Positions 53,004 to 61,806 of a stretch of DNA of 64,000 nt are shown in pieces. A program made the translations under genes and the position numbers. The notes beneath the pieces were generated by a model that was not told where the DNA came from, searched no databases, and was given only the letters and a program-made list of their open reading frames with translations. Source of the stretch: Desulfosporosinus acidiphilus SJ4 (GTDB taxonomy: Bacteria; Bacillota; Desulfitobacteriia; Desulfitobacteriales; Desulfitobacteriaceae); NCBI RefSeq assembly GCF_000255115.2, contig NC_018068.1:3443977-3507976 (forward strand). The letters run 5' to 3'. Positions within the stretch are counted from its first letter, which is position 1, and each line of letters starts with the position of its first letter.

Positions 53004-53539
53004 TCCGTGGGCAAAAAATAAATTTGCAGCAGCACCACTCCCCCATCCGGCTCTAAGTTAACTTCTTGAATAGTAATCTCTTCACAGGTATCTTCAATAT
53101 ATTTGAGCTGAGAAATAATTACTTCCCTATTTCCCTGCAGATGCAAGCGCAGGAGGGCATAATCCAGAGCGGTTCCTTTAGAAACTTCACGATTGTCCGA
53201 TCCAAATCGTTCTATATTAAGGGCACTCACTTCAACTCCTGCCTTCAGCAAACGGCTCCGACATTCTTCTGCAATATCTAAACAATGATCTCTGGATGGG
53301 ATCACCGGAGCGGTATCTTTTGGCTTGATCTGAAGCAATGACTCCCAGTATTTCTTCTCCTCTTGCAGATTTTGGAAGTTTTGATAGGCTGGGCGCCAAA
53401 ACAGACTAAACTCTAAAAGAATTATGGCAGATAGAACAGCAACGCAAGGCTTAATAGTTTTCAGGAATGATTGCTTAAACATAAGAAAAAACGTTGTCAT
53501 CAGATGCCCAGCAGGTTTTCTATTTGAGAAAAAAGACAA
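53000..53539 (-). CDS. pilO: PilO-like type IV pilus assembly protein
   Basis: A 179-residue protein with one transmembrane helix (about 29-48, LKTIKPCVAVLSAIILLEFS), a short coiled coil (YQNFQNLQEEKKYWESLLQI), and a PilO/GspM-like ferredoxin-fold end (LKYIEDTCEEITIQEVNLEP). It should pair with the PilN domain of the preceding gene as the inner-membrane alignment complex. TTG at 53539 has GGGAGGGGTATTCC upstream; GTG at 53566 is the alternative. A dispersed repeat begins at its stop codon. Confidence 0.75.
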   Translation of the reverse strand: MSFFSNRKPAGHLMTTFFLMFKQSFLKTIKPCVAVLSAIILLEFSLFWRPAYQNFQNLQEEKKYWESLLQIKPKDTAPVIPSRDHCLDIAEECRSRLLKAGVEVSALNIERFGSDNREVSKGTALDYALLRLHLQGNREVIISQLKYIEDTCEEITIQEVNLEPDGGVVLLQIYFLPTE

Positions 53540-53571
53540 GGAATACCCCTCCCTGCTTGAACTCACTCCGG

Positions 53572-55026
53572 TCAGCTATCAGCACTTTTTCGACTTGCAC
53601 TCAAAGAAAATTCAATATGCTCAGGCGACGTTGACGTATAGCCTCTCAAAACAGGCCGATTCCAATCTAACTTTCGAAGTCCCTGAATTAAGGATTGAAT
53701 ACACTCGATATCTGATGCTCTGCCGGTTAAGGAAAGATTGCCTTGTCGGTAGTCTAATGTTTGGATTGTCAGCCGCGGCTCTAACAACGCTTGTATTTGC
53801 CGCAGAGAGCCGCCAATTCTTCCGGAATGGCTTCGGGCAATTCCCCAGGATCTGGTCAATTCTTGCTGTTGTCTAAGTTGAGCTTCAATTTTATAACCCT
53901 TTTGGGAAAGTCTACGATTTTCTTGTTGCAAGACGGAGGTCTTCTGATGAAACGACAGCCAAAAACTGTTCCCGATAATTAGAAAAGCCATGAGGATAAC
54001 TACCAAGCGTTGATACCTAAGTTGTACCTTTAAACTCTTCTCGGGTTGTCTCCCTAGGTTAAGTAACATAGATTTTTGGAAAATCCGAATTGCATAGGCT
54101 ATGGCCGGTTCTGCAAAACCATTATTTTCTCCAAGTATCCTTAACCAGACTTCAGGAACAGAGGTTAGCTTGGCCTGTTCCACCAATGCAGCGTTATCTG
54201 CCTGCAAAATACTTTTGGCCAAGCTCTCCAGAGCCGGATTGCCGCTCCAAACAATCCGCCGCAAATTTAATCCAGGAGGCTGAGCATTAAAATACAAGAG
54301 AAAGCGGCGAATCTCTTTGACCTGCTCCTCTGAATAGTTATAGATATCCGGATTATTTTCCTCATTGTTATCAATCTCAACTGCCGGTTTTGCTGAAGAC
54401 AGAAATCGTACACTTTCAGGAACCTGCCCATGAAACAATGCAACTTGCAGCCCTCCCAAGTCCTCTTGTAAGTATAGTACATCCTCGCCGCTGATAAAGC
54501 CTAACCCTTGACCTAAAACTGCCCAAGAGAAATTAACCCCGCCTACTCTTATCCCTGCTTGTTTAAAAACTGCAAGGTACTGGGCAAGAATTTCTTGACG
54601 CAATGCTCCTAATAAAATGGTCAGGCTATCGTGTCTTTCCTCTTCAAGGATAAGATAATCATAGTACAGAAGTCCAGAGCTGCTCGGCACTTCTTCAGCA
54701 ACTAAGAGAGCTATTGCCGATTCCCTATGATGTTTGGCAAGCCAAGGGATTTTATAAGAACGAACAAATCCTGATTGTAAAGGTATCGCTAAAAAGGCCT
54801 GGTAACCCTTGCAAGAGTTTTCTGCCCGATAATCGATTAAATACTGTAAAAGTGCAGCTTCATCACGAACAATCCCTTGTTCAAGGATGCCTGGTATTTG
54901 TATACGGTCAAACTTGACCCATGAAGAACAATGACTCCGTTTAAGACTTGCAAACAGGGGGAGGGATACTTTAAAAACGTGAAGTTCGTGTTCCGTGATT
55001 TCAAATATGACTGATTTCATACCCAC
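53572..55026 (-). CDS. PilM-PilN fusion, type IV pilus inner-membrane complex
   Basis: A 484-residue protein. Residues 1-300 resemble the actin-like PilM (AFLAIPLQSGFVRSYKIPWL, VAEEVPSSSGLLYYDYLILE, FKQAGIRVGGVNFSWAVLGQ). Residues 325-484 resemble PilN: transmembrane helix LVVILMAFLIIGNSFWLSFH, coiled coil LQQENRRLSQKGYKIEAQLR, and LTIQTLDYRQGNLSLTGRAS. These are usually two genes whose products bind through the PilN N-terminal tail. No internal stop separates them here. The pilO gene follows. Confidence 0.8.
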   Translation of the reverse strand: MGMKSVIFEITEHELHVFKVSLPLFASLKRSHCSSWVKFDRIQIPGILEQGIVRDEAALLQYLIDYRAENSCKGYQAFLAIPLQSGFVRSYKIPWLAKHHRESAIALLVAEEVPSSSGLLYYDYLILEEERHDSLTILLGALRQEILAQYLAVFKQAGIRVGGVNFSWAVLGQGLGFISGEDVLYLQEDLGGLQVALFHGQVPESVRFLSSAKPAVEIDNNEENNPDIYNYSEEQVKEIRRFLLYFNAQPPGLNLRRIVWSGNPALESLAKSILQADNAALVEQAKLTSVPEVWLRILGENNGFAEPAIAYAIRIFQKSMLLNLGRQPEKSLKVQLRYQRLVVILMAFLIIGNSFWLSFHQKTSVLQQENRRLSQKGYKIEAQLRQQQELTRSWGIARSHSGRIGGSLRQIQALLEPRLTIQTLDYRQGNLSLTGRASDIECIQSLIQGLRKLDWNRPVLRGYTSTSPEHIEFSLSASRKSADS

Positions 55027-55043
55027 CGGTCACCTCCGAAAGG

Positions 55044-55832
55044 CTATTTAAACCATGCCCAATACCAGTCGAAGATCCTCGTTCCCCACCATAAAGTCAG
55101 AACAGCACCTAAGGAAAGATACGGGCCAAAAGGGATCTGTTGGCGAAATCCCCTATGACCCAGCCAAAGAATCACTAACCCAACGATTGCCCCCACTAGG
55201 CTTCCCAGAAAAACAGCAAGGAAGATTCCCGGAAATCCTAAAAAGGCACCTAAAGCTGCCACCAATTTAACATCTCCAAGCCCCATGCCTTGAGGATGAA
55301 TTCGGGTAATAAGCCAAAAAAAGCCGCCGGCTCCCAGGGAACTAAGAATACTCTCCCATCCTGATGGATACCCGGGTATAATAAAGCCCCCAATCAAACC
55401 CAGCCCCCAGAGCGGAAGCGTCAAAACATCCGGTAAACGATAGGTGTCAAAATCAATAAACGTTAAAGCAATTAAGGATGCAGTAAACACGAGATTTAAT
55501 CCTATTCTCGCCGGATGAAAACCCATTAAAAAGCCCAATGTACCCGTCAAAGAGAAGAGTAAACCCGTAAGAAGTTCTACCCCGGGATAGCGCCAAGAAA
55601 CTTTTGTCCGGCAGTTCAAGCATCGTCCCCCTTGGATTATAAAACTAACAATAGGGATGAGTTCCCAGGCCCGAAGAGCATGTCCGCATTTTGGGCAGTG
55701 AGAACCCGGTGAAATGATCGATTCACCTTTAGGAACACGATAGATGACAACATTTAAAAAACTGCCGATGATGATGCCTCCCAGACCGAACATCAAAGCA
55801 ATACTAATCAAAAACGTTACCCCTTTTCTCAC
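55044..55832 (-). CDS. pilD: Prepilin peptidase / N-methyltransferase
   Basis: A 262-residue membrane protein. It has GSFLNVVIYRVPKGESIISP, the paired CxxC motifs CPKCGH and CLNCRT in the N-terminal methyltransferase region, and the two catalytic aspartates in TFIDFDTYRLPDVLTL and GMGLGDVKLVAALGAFLG. It cleaves the leader of the pilins in this operon and methylates the new N-terminus. Confidence 0.95.
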   Translation of the reverse strand: MRKGVTFLISIALMFGLGGIIIGSFLNVVIYRVPKGESIISPGSHCPKCGHALRAWELIPIVSFIIQGGRCLNCRTKVSWRYPGVELLTGLLFSLTGTLGFLMGFHPARIGLNLVFTASLIALTFIDFDTYRLPDVLTLPLWGLGLIGGFIIPGYPSGWESILSSLGAGGFFWLITRIHPQGMGLGDVKLVAALGAFLGFPGIFLAVFLGSLVGAIVGLVILWLGHRGFRQQIPFGPYLSLGAVLTLWWGTRIFDWYWAWFK

Positions 55833-55874
55833 TCACTCTCTGAATTAAAGAAAACATGGCCAGCGGCTGCTTTC

Positions 55875-56387
55875 TTAATCGGCCGAAGTCCAAAGTATAT
55901 TTTTTAAATCCTCATCATAAGCGCGAACTTCAGCCGCCAAGCCGTCAGAGGACAAATAGATCATCACCGTTTTAATGGTTTCATTATCTTTTGGCTCCGA
56001 AATCCGATAAAGGGTTTTATCGGTAGCATCGATCGTTAATTCAGCAACACCAAACCCCTTGTTTCCATCTGCAACGGCTTGTTGAGTCGTTTTTTTATCC
56101 AGTTTTCCAATATATTTTGGTATTAGTTTTGAACAAACCACTTCACCACTGGAATCTACGGATAATTCACTAATTTTCGGATACGCTCCGTTTTCCACTT
56201 GATAACGATCCAGTGCTGCTTTAACCTGATGAGCAGTGGCCACATCGGCCTTTTTCCTGGCTAATGCCGTACTTAATGTTATTTTCGGAATAATCACTGC
56301 GGCAATAATACCCATAATAATGATGACGGCCATAACTTCGATGAGTGTAAATCCATTCTCGCGGGGAATATCATTCATCGTTCTCAT
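55875..56387 (-). CDS. Type IV prepilin / major pseudopilin
   Basis: A 170-residue protein with a prepilin leader and cleavage site ENG-FTLIEVMAVIIIMGI; glutamate at +5 is present. The helix continues into TALARKKADVATAHQVKAAL and a soluble domain (YQVENGAYPKISELSVDSSG) of GspG/PilA style. ATG at 56387 lies behind AGGAGGATGGAGCA. Position after pilC and before pilD suggests the main pilus subunit of this operon. Confidence 0.88.
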   Translation of the reverse strand: MRTMNDIPRENGFTLIEVMAVIIIMGIIAAVIIPKITLSTALARKKADVATAHQVKAALDRYQVENGAYPKISELSVDSSGEVVCSKLIPKYIGKLDKKTTQQAVADGNKGFGVAELTIDATDKTLYRISEPKDNETIKTVMIYLSSDGLAAEVRAYDEDLKNILWTSAD

Positions 56388-56452
56388 TGCTCCATCCTCC
56401 TACCAGGATATTCGTAAACCATCATTAGAAAACAACGCTCGTTCATTCTGGA

Positions 56453-57652
56453 TTACTCCAGATATGAACTAAGATTAAAAATAGGGACCATAACTCCCCC
56501 TGCCACTAATCCAATAAGTCCTGCCAAAATGAGAATCAGGGCAGGTCCAAGCAATTGGGTAAATTGTTTAAGCTGATATTCAAGATCCGTTCGCAATAAT
56601 TGCGAAATATGGGAGAACATTTTATCGAGTTGTCCGGCTTCTTCGGCAATGGCGATCATCTCTGTTTTTTCCTTGGGAAAAATCTTACTTGCGGATAAAA
56701 CATCGACTATGGGATTACCTTGCTTGACACTTTGCATTAGCAGTTCTGTCAAAGTCAACATTTCCGAAGTTTGCAGCGTTCCCGATGTCAAACGCAGTCC
56801 TTCTAACAAGGGAATTCCCGTCATTAACAAACGACCTAAGATATTTGTGAATTGTACTAAATCTTTGAGAAGATATACTTTTCCGAGATACGGAAGATAC
56901 CTCACCTTACCTTTAAGATATTGCTGCCAACGGTTTAGTTTCCAAACCTTACTGCTAAGCAACACTGCTATGAGTAGAGCAGCTGTCACTTGCAAAATTA
57001 CAGGTAATTTTCGACCAACTACAAAAATGACTTTGGTCAATACCGGCAATTCAACATCCATACTTGCAAAAAGCCTCTCATACATTGGAAGTACACCTAG
57101 GGAAAGACCGCAGAGCACAAGGAGAACAGCCAGTAATAAGAGGCTAGGATAGGTGAGTGCGGTTCTTATTTTCTGTCGGAAAGCATCGTCTTGTTCTAAT
57201 TCTACCGCGACTTCGTTTAAAATCTTTGCCAAGCTTCCCGAATGCTCTCCTGCTTTTATCATTGCCAATACATAAGAGCTGGGAGGGGATTTAAGCTGTT
57301 GAAGGGCTTCTGATAAATCACACCCCGCCAATACGGAATCCTTAACGTTTAACCATTGTTTTTGTTCAAAGGATACGTTTCCTCTCGGCGAGGTCATTAT
57401 TTCCAGAGCCTGGAGCAAGGGAATCCCCGCTTCCAATAAAGAATACAGGTGACGTGCGAAACGACTCCACTTTATCCCGGAGCGCTGCAATAAACCTCTA
57501 AGGCATATCTTCTGCGGTTTGATTATAACCGGAAAATATCCTTCTTTCTTAAGCAGCTTTTGAACTTCAAAGGTGTTGTTTCCGAGCCAACGACCGGTTT
57601 TTAAAGCTCCTTGAGCATTAACAGCCCGCCATAGAAACCAGTGCTTACTCAT
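56453..57652 (-). CDS. pilC: Type IV pilus inner-membrane platform protein PilC
   Basis: A 399-residue GspF-family protein with two homologous helical domains (FARHLYSLLEAGIPLLQALE and FTNILGRLLMTGIPLLEGLR) and three transmembrane segments (about 165-188, 215-235, 365-390). It is the platform for the PilB and PilT motors. ATG overlaps the pilT stop. Confidence 0.94.
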   Translation of the reverse strand: MSKHWFLWRAVNAQGALKTGRWLGNNTFEVQKLLKKEGYFPVIIKPQKICLRGLLQRSGIKWSRFARHLYSLLEAGIPLLQALEIMTSPRGNVSFEQKQWLNVKDSVLAGCDLSEALQQLKSPPSSYVLAMIKAGEHSGSLAKILNEVAVELEQDDAFRQKIRTALTYPSLLLLAVLLVLCGLSLGVLPMYERLFASMDVELPVLTKVIFVVGRKLPVILQVTAALLIAVLLSSKVWKLNRWQQYLKGKVRYLPYLGKVYLLKDLVQFTNILGRLLMTGIPLLEGLRLTSGTLQTSEMLTLTELLMQSVKQGNPIVDVLSASKIFPKEKTEMIAIAEEAGQLDKMFSHISQLLRTDLEYQLKQFTQLLGPALILILAGLIGLVAGGVMVPIFNLSSYLE

Positions 57653-58695
57653 CTCCGAAAACCATCAGCACTTTGCAGTTTTTCCTGAACAACGTCATAC
57701 TCTACCAATCCTTTGTGAACAAGGTCAAGAATGGCCTTGTCCATAGTTTGCATACCAAGTTTACTGTTTGTCTGAATCACTGTGGGGAGTTGATGAGTTT
57801 TGCCCTCGCGAATAAGACTGCGAATTGCCGGAGTTGCCAGCATGACCTCAATGGCTGCAACCCGCCCCTGATGATCAGCTCTTGGAAATAGCTGCTGAGA
57901 TATAATACCTTGCAGCACCGCAGCCAGCTGAACGCGAATTTGTTGCTGCTGATAAGGCGGAAAAACGTCAATCATTCGATCTACTGATTGAGTGGCGTCA
58001 TTGGTATGCAGAGTACTAAAGACTAAGTGGCCGGTTTCAGCTGCTGTCACTGCAGTGGAAATCGTTTCTAGATCCCTCATTTCTCCTACTAAAATCACAT
58101 CGGGATCCTGCCGCAGAACTGAGCGCAAAGCCAGAGAAAAAGAATTTGTATCGCAGCCAATCTCCCGTTGATTAACTAAACTTAATTGATGCTTATGTAA
58201 ATACTCAATGGGATCTTCAATCGTCATAATGTGACAAGATCTCGTCCGGTTAATATAGTCAATCAAGGAGGCAAGAGTTGTGGATTTTCCACTCCCGGTG
58301 GGACCTGTTACCAGAACTAAGCCTTTAGTCAAGCGGGCTAAGTCAAGGCTCACTTCCGGGAGACCGAGACTTTCCGGAGTAGGAATGACATAAGGAATCA
58401 AGCGAATAACAAATCCGATAGAGCCTCTTTGCCGATAAGCATTGACCCGATATCGCCCTACTCTCGGCAAACTATATGAAAAATCTAACTCTCCTAATTC
58501 CAGGAAGCGTTTTCTTTGGGTCTCGTTCATTAGGGAATAGGTAAAGGTTTCTAAATCAAGTGAAGACAGTTTATCCGTTCCTAACGGCATCAAAGAACCA
58601 TCGACCCGAAGAACCGGAGGGCTTTCTGCTGTTAAATGGATATCGGACGCCCTCTTTTCTGCAGCGACTTGACAAAGTTCTTCCAACAAAAGCAC
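57649..58695 (-). CDS. pilT: Twitching motility ATPase PilT
   Basis: A 348-residue retraction ATPase: ASDIHLTAESPPVLRVDGSL, Walker A VTGPTGSGKSTTLASLIDYI, Asp box IMTIEDPIEYLHKHQ, Walker B RQDPDVILVGEMRDLETIST, and His box VFSTLHTNDATQSVDRMIDV. It depolymerises the pilus. GTG start after AAGAGGAGAGAATACC. Its presence implies a retractile pilus. Confidence 0.95.
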   Translation of the reverse strand: MLLLEELCQVAAEKRASDIHLTAESPPVLRVDGSLMPLGTDKLSSLDLETFTYSLMNETQRKRFLELGELDFSYSLPRVGRYRVNAYRQRGSIGFVIRLIPYVIPTPESLGLPEVSLDLARLTKGLVLVTGPTGSGKSTTLASLIDYINRTRSCHIMTIEDPIEYLHKHQLSLVNQREIGCDTNSFSLALRSVLRQDPDVILVGEMRDLETISTAVTAAETGHLVFSTLHTNDATQSVDRMIDVFPPYQQQQIRVQLAAVLQGIISQQLFPRADHQGRVAAIEVMLATPAIRSLIREGKTHQLPTVIQTNSKLGMQTMDKAILDLVHKGLVEYDVVQEKLQSADGFRR

Positions 58696-58709
58696 GGTAT
58701 TCTCTCCTC

Positions 58710-60365
58710 TTAACCTTCTGTTTCAGAAGTCGTAAAAAGCACTTCTTCAATGGTTGTTAAACCTTGGGCAACCTTCAAAAGACCATCTTCATAAATCGTC
58801 AACATACCAGATAGAGTTGCTTGTCGTTCTATATCCTGAGAATTGTGCCGGGCAAGAATAAGTTCCCTAATTTCCTGATTATAAGGCAAAAACTCATGAA
58901 TACCGATTCTTCCTCTAAACCCGATTCCCAAGCATTTAGGACATCCCTGCGAATGATACAACTGCTTGATTGCAGCCGGTAACCGAAGGGCTTTCTTTTC
59001 TATGTCTGAAACGTTGGAACTCTTCTTGCAAACGTCACATAAGCGACGTACCAGGCGTTGTGAGAGGACACCTGTTACAGCGGAAGCCAGGAGATACGGT
59101 TCGATACCCATATCCAAGAGACGAACTAAAGCTTCAGCAGCCGTATTGGTATGCAGCGTAGACAGTACTAAGTGGCCCGTCAGAGAAGCGGTAATTGCAA
59201 TCCGAGCCGTTTCTTCATCGCGTATCTCGCCAATCATAATAACATCGGGATCCTGCCGCAAAATATGCCTCAAGCCAACTGCAAAACTAAGTCCCGCCGG
59301 GAGATTGACCTGGACCTGGTTAATCCCCGGAAGTTGATATTCAACAGGCTCCTCAATTGAGATAATGTTCTGCTCCTCAGCATTTAATTCGCGCAGAAGT
59401 GCATAAAGGGTTGTCGTTTTACCGCTACCGGTAGGGCCGACCACTAAAATCAAACCATTCGGATGCTTCAATAACCCTTGAACTCCTGCTTTAACCTCCG
59501 AACGCATCCCCAGTTCTTCTAAAGAACGCTGTGCCATCTCAGGATCAAGAATACGGACGACAATTTTCTCTCCATGAACCGTCGGCAAGGAAGACATACG
59601 CAAATCAACACGCCGGGACCCGGCACTAAAAGACATTCGCCCGTCCTGGGGAATCCTCCGTTCAGCAACATCCATATTAGACATTACCTTCAGGGAAGAA
59701 ATAACCGTTCGAGCCATTTGGCTCGAGAGAGTATGTTTTTTGATGAGTTTACCGTCAATGCGATAACGAACTACAAAATCATTCTGATGCGGTTCCCAGT
59801 GAATATCACTGACTGCCTCAATCACTGCCTCTTGAAGCAGGGAGTACACTAATCTGAGGGTCGGAGCATCTTCTTCCCAGCTAATAGATTCCGAAGTTTC
59901 TTTCCCAGCGTTCATTTCTCGATGGAACTGATCCGTAAGATGGGTTAATTGAGCCACAGATTGTTCTACCGTCAAATGCTGGCGGATGGCGGTTTGTATA
60001 TCCTCTTTCCGTGCATAAAACGGAACAATTTCCATTCCGGTCATGATCCGAATCGTTCGTAGTGCCTGTTCATTTGTAGGGTCTGACATAGCAACGTTTA
60101 AGATTCCATCGTGACATTGATAGGGTATAAGGGTATAACGACGTGCCGTTTCTTCAGGAATTAAACGAACAACCTCCGGGTCAAATGTGACTTGAGTCAG
60201 CGAAACCTCAGGAATACCCAAGAACTTTCGCAGCACCTCATCCAACGTCTCTTCTTGAGCTAAGAATCCGCTCCGTCTAAGATCGTCTCCGCCGCTATCC
60301 TCAGCCAATAGCATTTTTAATTCATCAGTAAGCTCTTGAAAGCTTAAATAAGAATTGTTCATCAT
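58710..60365 (-). CDS. pilB: Type IV pilus assembly ATPase PilB
   Basis: A 551-residue GspE-family ATPase. The N1 domain (about 20-130) is followed by VSDIHWEPHQNDFVVRYRID, Walker A VVGPTGSGKTTTLYALLREL, Asp box IISIEEPVEYQLPGINQVQV, Walker B LRQDPDVIMIGEIRDEETAR, and His box. A tetracysteine zinc site is formed by CDVCKKS and CPKCLGIGFRGRIG. ATG at 60365 shares bases with the upstream stop (TAATG). Confidence 0.95.
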   Translation of the reverse strand: MMNNSYLSFQELTDELKMLLAEDSGGDDLRRSGFLAQEETLDEVLRKFLGIPEVSLTQVTFDPEVVRLIPEETARRYTLIPYQCHDGILNVAMSDPTNEQALRTIRIMTGMEIVPFYARKEDIQTAIRQHLTVEQSVAQLTHLTDQFHREMNAGKETSESISWEEDAPTLRLVYSLLQEAVIEAVSDIHWEPHQNDFVVRYRIDGKLIKKHTLSSQMARTVISSLKVMSNMDVAERRIPQDGRMSFSAGSRRVDLRMSSLPTVHGEKIVVRILDPEMAQRSLEELGMRSEVKAGVQGLLKHPNGLILVVGPTGSGKTTTLYALLRELNAEEQNIISIEEPVEYQLPGINQVQVNLPAGLSFAVGLRHILRQDPDVIMIGEIRDEETARIAITASLTGHLVLSTLHTNTAAEALVRLLDMGIEPYLLASAVTGVLSQRLVRRLCDVCKKSSNVSDIEKKALRLPAAIKQLYHSQGCPKCLGIGFRGRIGIHEFLPYNQEIRELILARHNSQDIERQATLSGMLTIYEDGLLKVAQGLTTIEEVLFTTSETEG

Positions 60366-60916
60366 TACTGATGTAACTCCTGATAACTCTGAATAATCCA
60401 TTTTCCTGTTTCTTTTTGAAGTATCTCCTCAACTTTGCGAACGGCTAGACCAGAATGGCCTTCGGAAGTCACTCTGTACCCACCATCAAGACGATGAATC
60501 GAAATCCTGGCCTGCCCCGTATCGAATAGTACCTCTCCTTGACTCAGCCCATAATCAGACTGTAAATGTACCTTCGCCCATTCAATTCCTCCTTCAGCGA
60601 CATAGAGGGCTTGCAGGCTCTGAACCTCTCTCCTGACCATTCTCTTCTCGATCGTTGCCTTTAAATAAACTTCCATTCCCCAAGCCGAAAAAGCAGACAG
60701 CAACAAAAGGACAAGAAGGCTTACATAACCTTTGGTACGACGCTTAGGGAAGAGAACTTCGAGTAAACACGCTGGCGAACAATCGATTGCCAAGTTCCGT
60801 TTCGCCCTCCGACACTTGCCTTTAGCGAAATTTCCCACAATCCCGGCCCTACCTCCAAACATTCCCAACTTGTCAAGTAACTTGCTATGGGCTGGGCTAC
60901 TCCTCGATGCTGCCAA
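60365..60916 (-). CDS. PilX-like minor pilus protein (start uncertain)
   Basis: The recognisable part is about 115 residues: KGYVSLLVLLLLSAFSAWGM is a pilin-like N-terminal helix, then LQALYVAEGGIEWAKVHLQS, typical of PilX-type minor pilins. The frame stays open to an ATG at 60916, but the added 60 residues overlap the pilW-like gene and look unlike a leader. No ATG, GTG or TTG lies just before KGYVSLL, so the true start is unresolved; re-initiation from the upstream stop is possible. Confidence 0.6.
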   Translation of the reverse strand: MAASRSSPAHSKLLDKLGMFGGRAGIVGNFAKGKCRRAKRNLAIDCSPACLLEVLFPKRRTKGYVSLLVLLLLSAFSAWGMEVYLKATIEKRMVRREVQSLQALYVAEGGIEWAKVHLQSDYGLSQGEVLFDTGQARISIHRLDGGYRVTSEGHSGLAVRKVEEILQKETGKWIIQSYQELHQ

Positions 60917-61240
60917 TAAAGATCCTGGGTGCCGTCATAATCTAAATCAGCAATAAAGTATGCATCCAAAGTCGGCTCAGGATTGTCCTCATCAATGATT
61001 GGCAAGATTTTTAGCTCGCAAGTCTCTTGGACCCACAGCACAGTTTTTGCCCGCCGAATCTCATCAGTTACTGTTTTACCGGCAGTCATAAGAGCATATT
61101 GAGCCTCTAATTGACTCGTTAAGGCTCGAGTTCCCCCCCCATAGTTCTGTCAAAAGATTCAAGGCGCTGATCAAAAAAATTCCGGCAATCAGTAAGGCAG
61201 TGAGAACCTCCAAAAGAGTGAAGCCATCTTCTCTCCTCAT
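60721..61240 (-). pseudogene. PilW-like minor pilin, frameshifted at a run of eight Gs
   Basis: From ATG at 61240 the minus strand encodes MRREDGFTLLEVLTALLIAG, a clear prepilin leader and helix, then stops after 54 residues. The frame change falls at eight consecutive Gs (C8 at 61133-61140). With seven Gs the protein continues ELWGGTRALTSQLEAQYALM into the frame that ends at 60721, giving about 172 residues. Whether this is a mutation, a sequencing error or a slipping on/off switch cannot be told from one sequence. Neighbouring pilins are on both sides. Confidence 0.75.
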
Positions 61241-61265
61241 AATTTTCAAGTTATCCCCATCTTAG

Positions 61266-61294
61266 GCCCCCACTTCTATAAATGAGGGTTACTC
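61266..61294 (-). repeat. Hairpin relic of the TnpB-type right end
   Basis: CCCCCACTTCTATAAATGAG and the following GG resemble the hairpins at 12511, 27290 and 52831 in the same orientation, but the stem is imperfect. It spans the stop codon of the PilV-like gene. Confidence 0.35.
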
Positions 61295-61681
61295 CACCTG
61301 AAATAAGCTTTCAATTTGATAGTTTTCCGGGCTTCCCCGATCAACCCAGCGCACCTCAACCTTAACTCTCAACAGTTGTGGCACATGATCCCAGTTCGAA
61401 TAAATCAGCCAATGAAAGGTTCCTTCATCGCCCTCTACAGTTTCCCCCGGCAAACAAACCCGTTGATTGATATTATCCTTCCAGCTTCGAGCAGCTAACT
61501 GGTCCAACCTTTTTTGAGCAAGATTTGCTGCTCCCAGCAGATATGCTGACTGATGGGTTTCAGCCAGGGCTTCTTCGTATAACCCATAAAGCACTGCAAA
61601 ACCTAAGGAAAAAAGGAAGACTGCCAATAATACATCCAATAAGATATAACCTGGAGAAAATCGATAGTGTCGTATTGTTAT
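61289..61681 (-). CDS. PilV-like minor pilin with non-standard start
   Basis: The full reading frame contains a prepilin-like leader and helix: RHYRFSPG-YILLDVLLAVFLF, then LAETHQSAYLLGAANLAQKR and a soluble domain ending ENYQIESLFQVE. No ATG, GTG or TTG precedes the leader. A strong AAAAGGAGG lies 11 nt before an ATA at 61681, the proposed start (130 residues). The first conventional codon, TTG at 61639, would delete the leader. The stop overlaps a relic hairpin. Confidence 0.65.
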   Translation of the reverse strand: MTIRHYRFSPGYILLDVLLAVFLFSLGFAVLYGLYEEALAETHQSAYLLGAANLAQKRLDQLAARSWKDNINQRVCLPGETVEGDEGTFHWLIYSNWDHVPQLLRVKVEVRWVDRGSPENYQIESLFQVE

Positions 61682-61806
61682 CTTTTTAAAAACCTCCTTT
61701 TCCTTTTTTAATTTTCTCAGTCATTGCCTGATGAAGACTTATTTTGACAATAATTTGTGTTGCAGTGAATTCGTTCAGCTAAGCTGAACACCGGGGCTTG
61801 CCTTTA

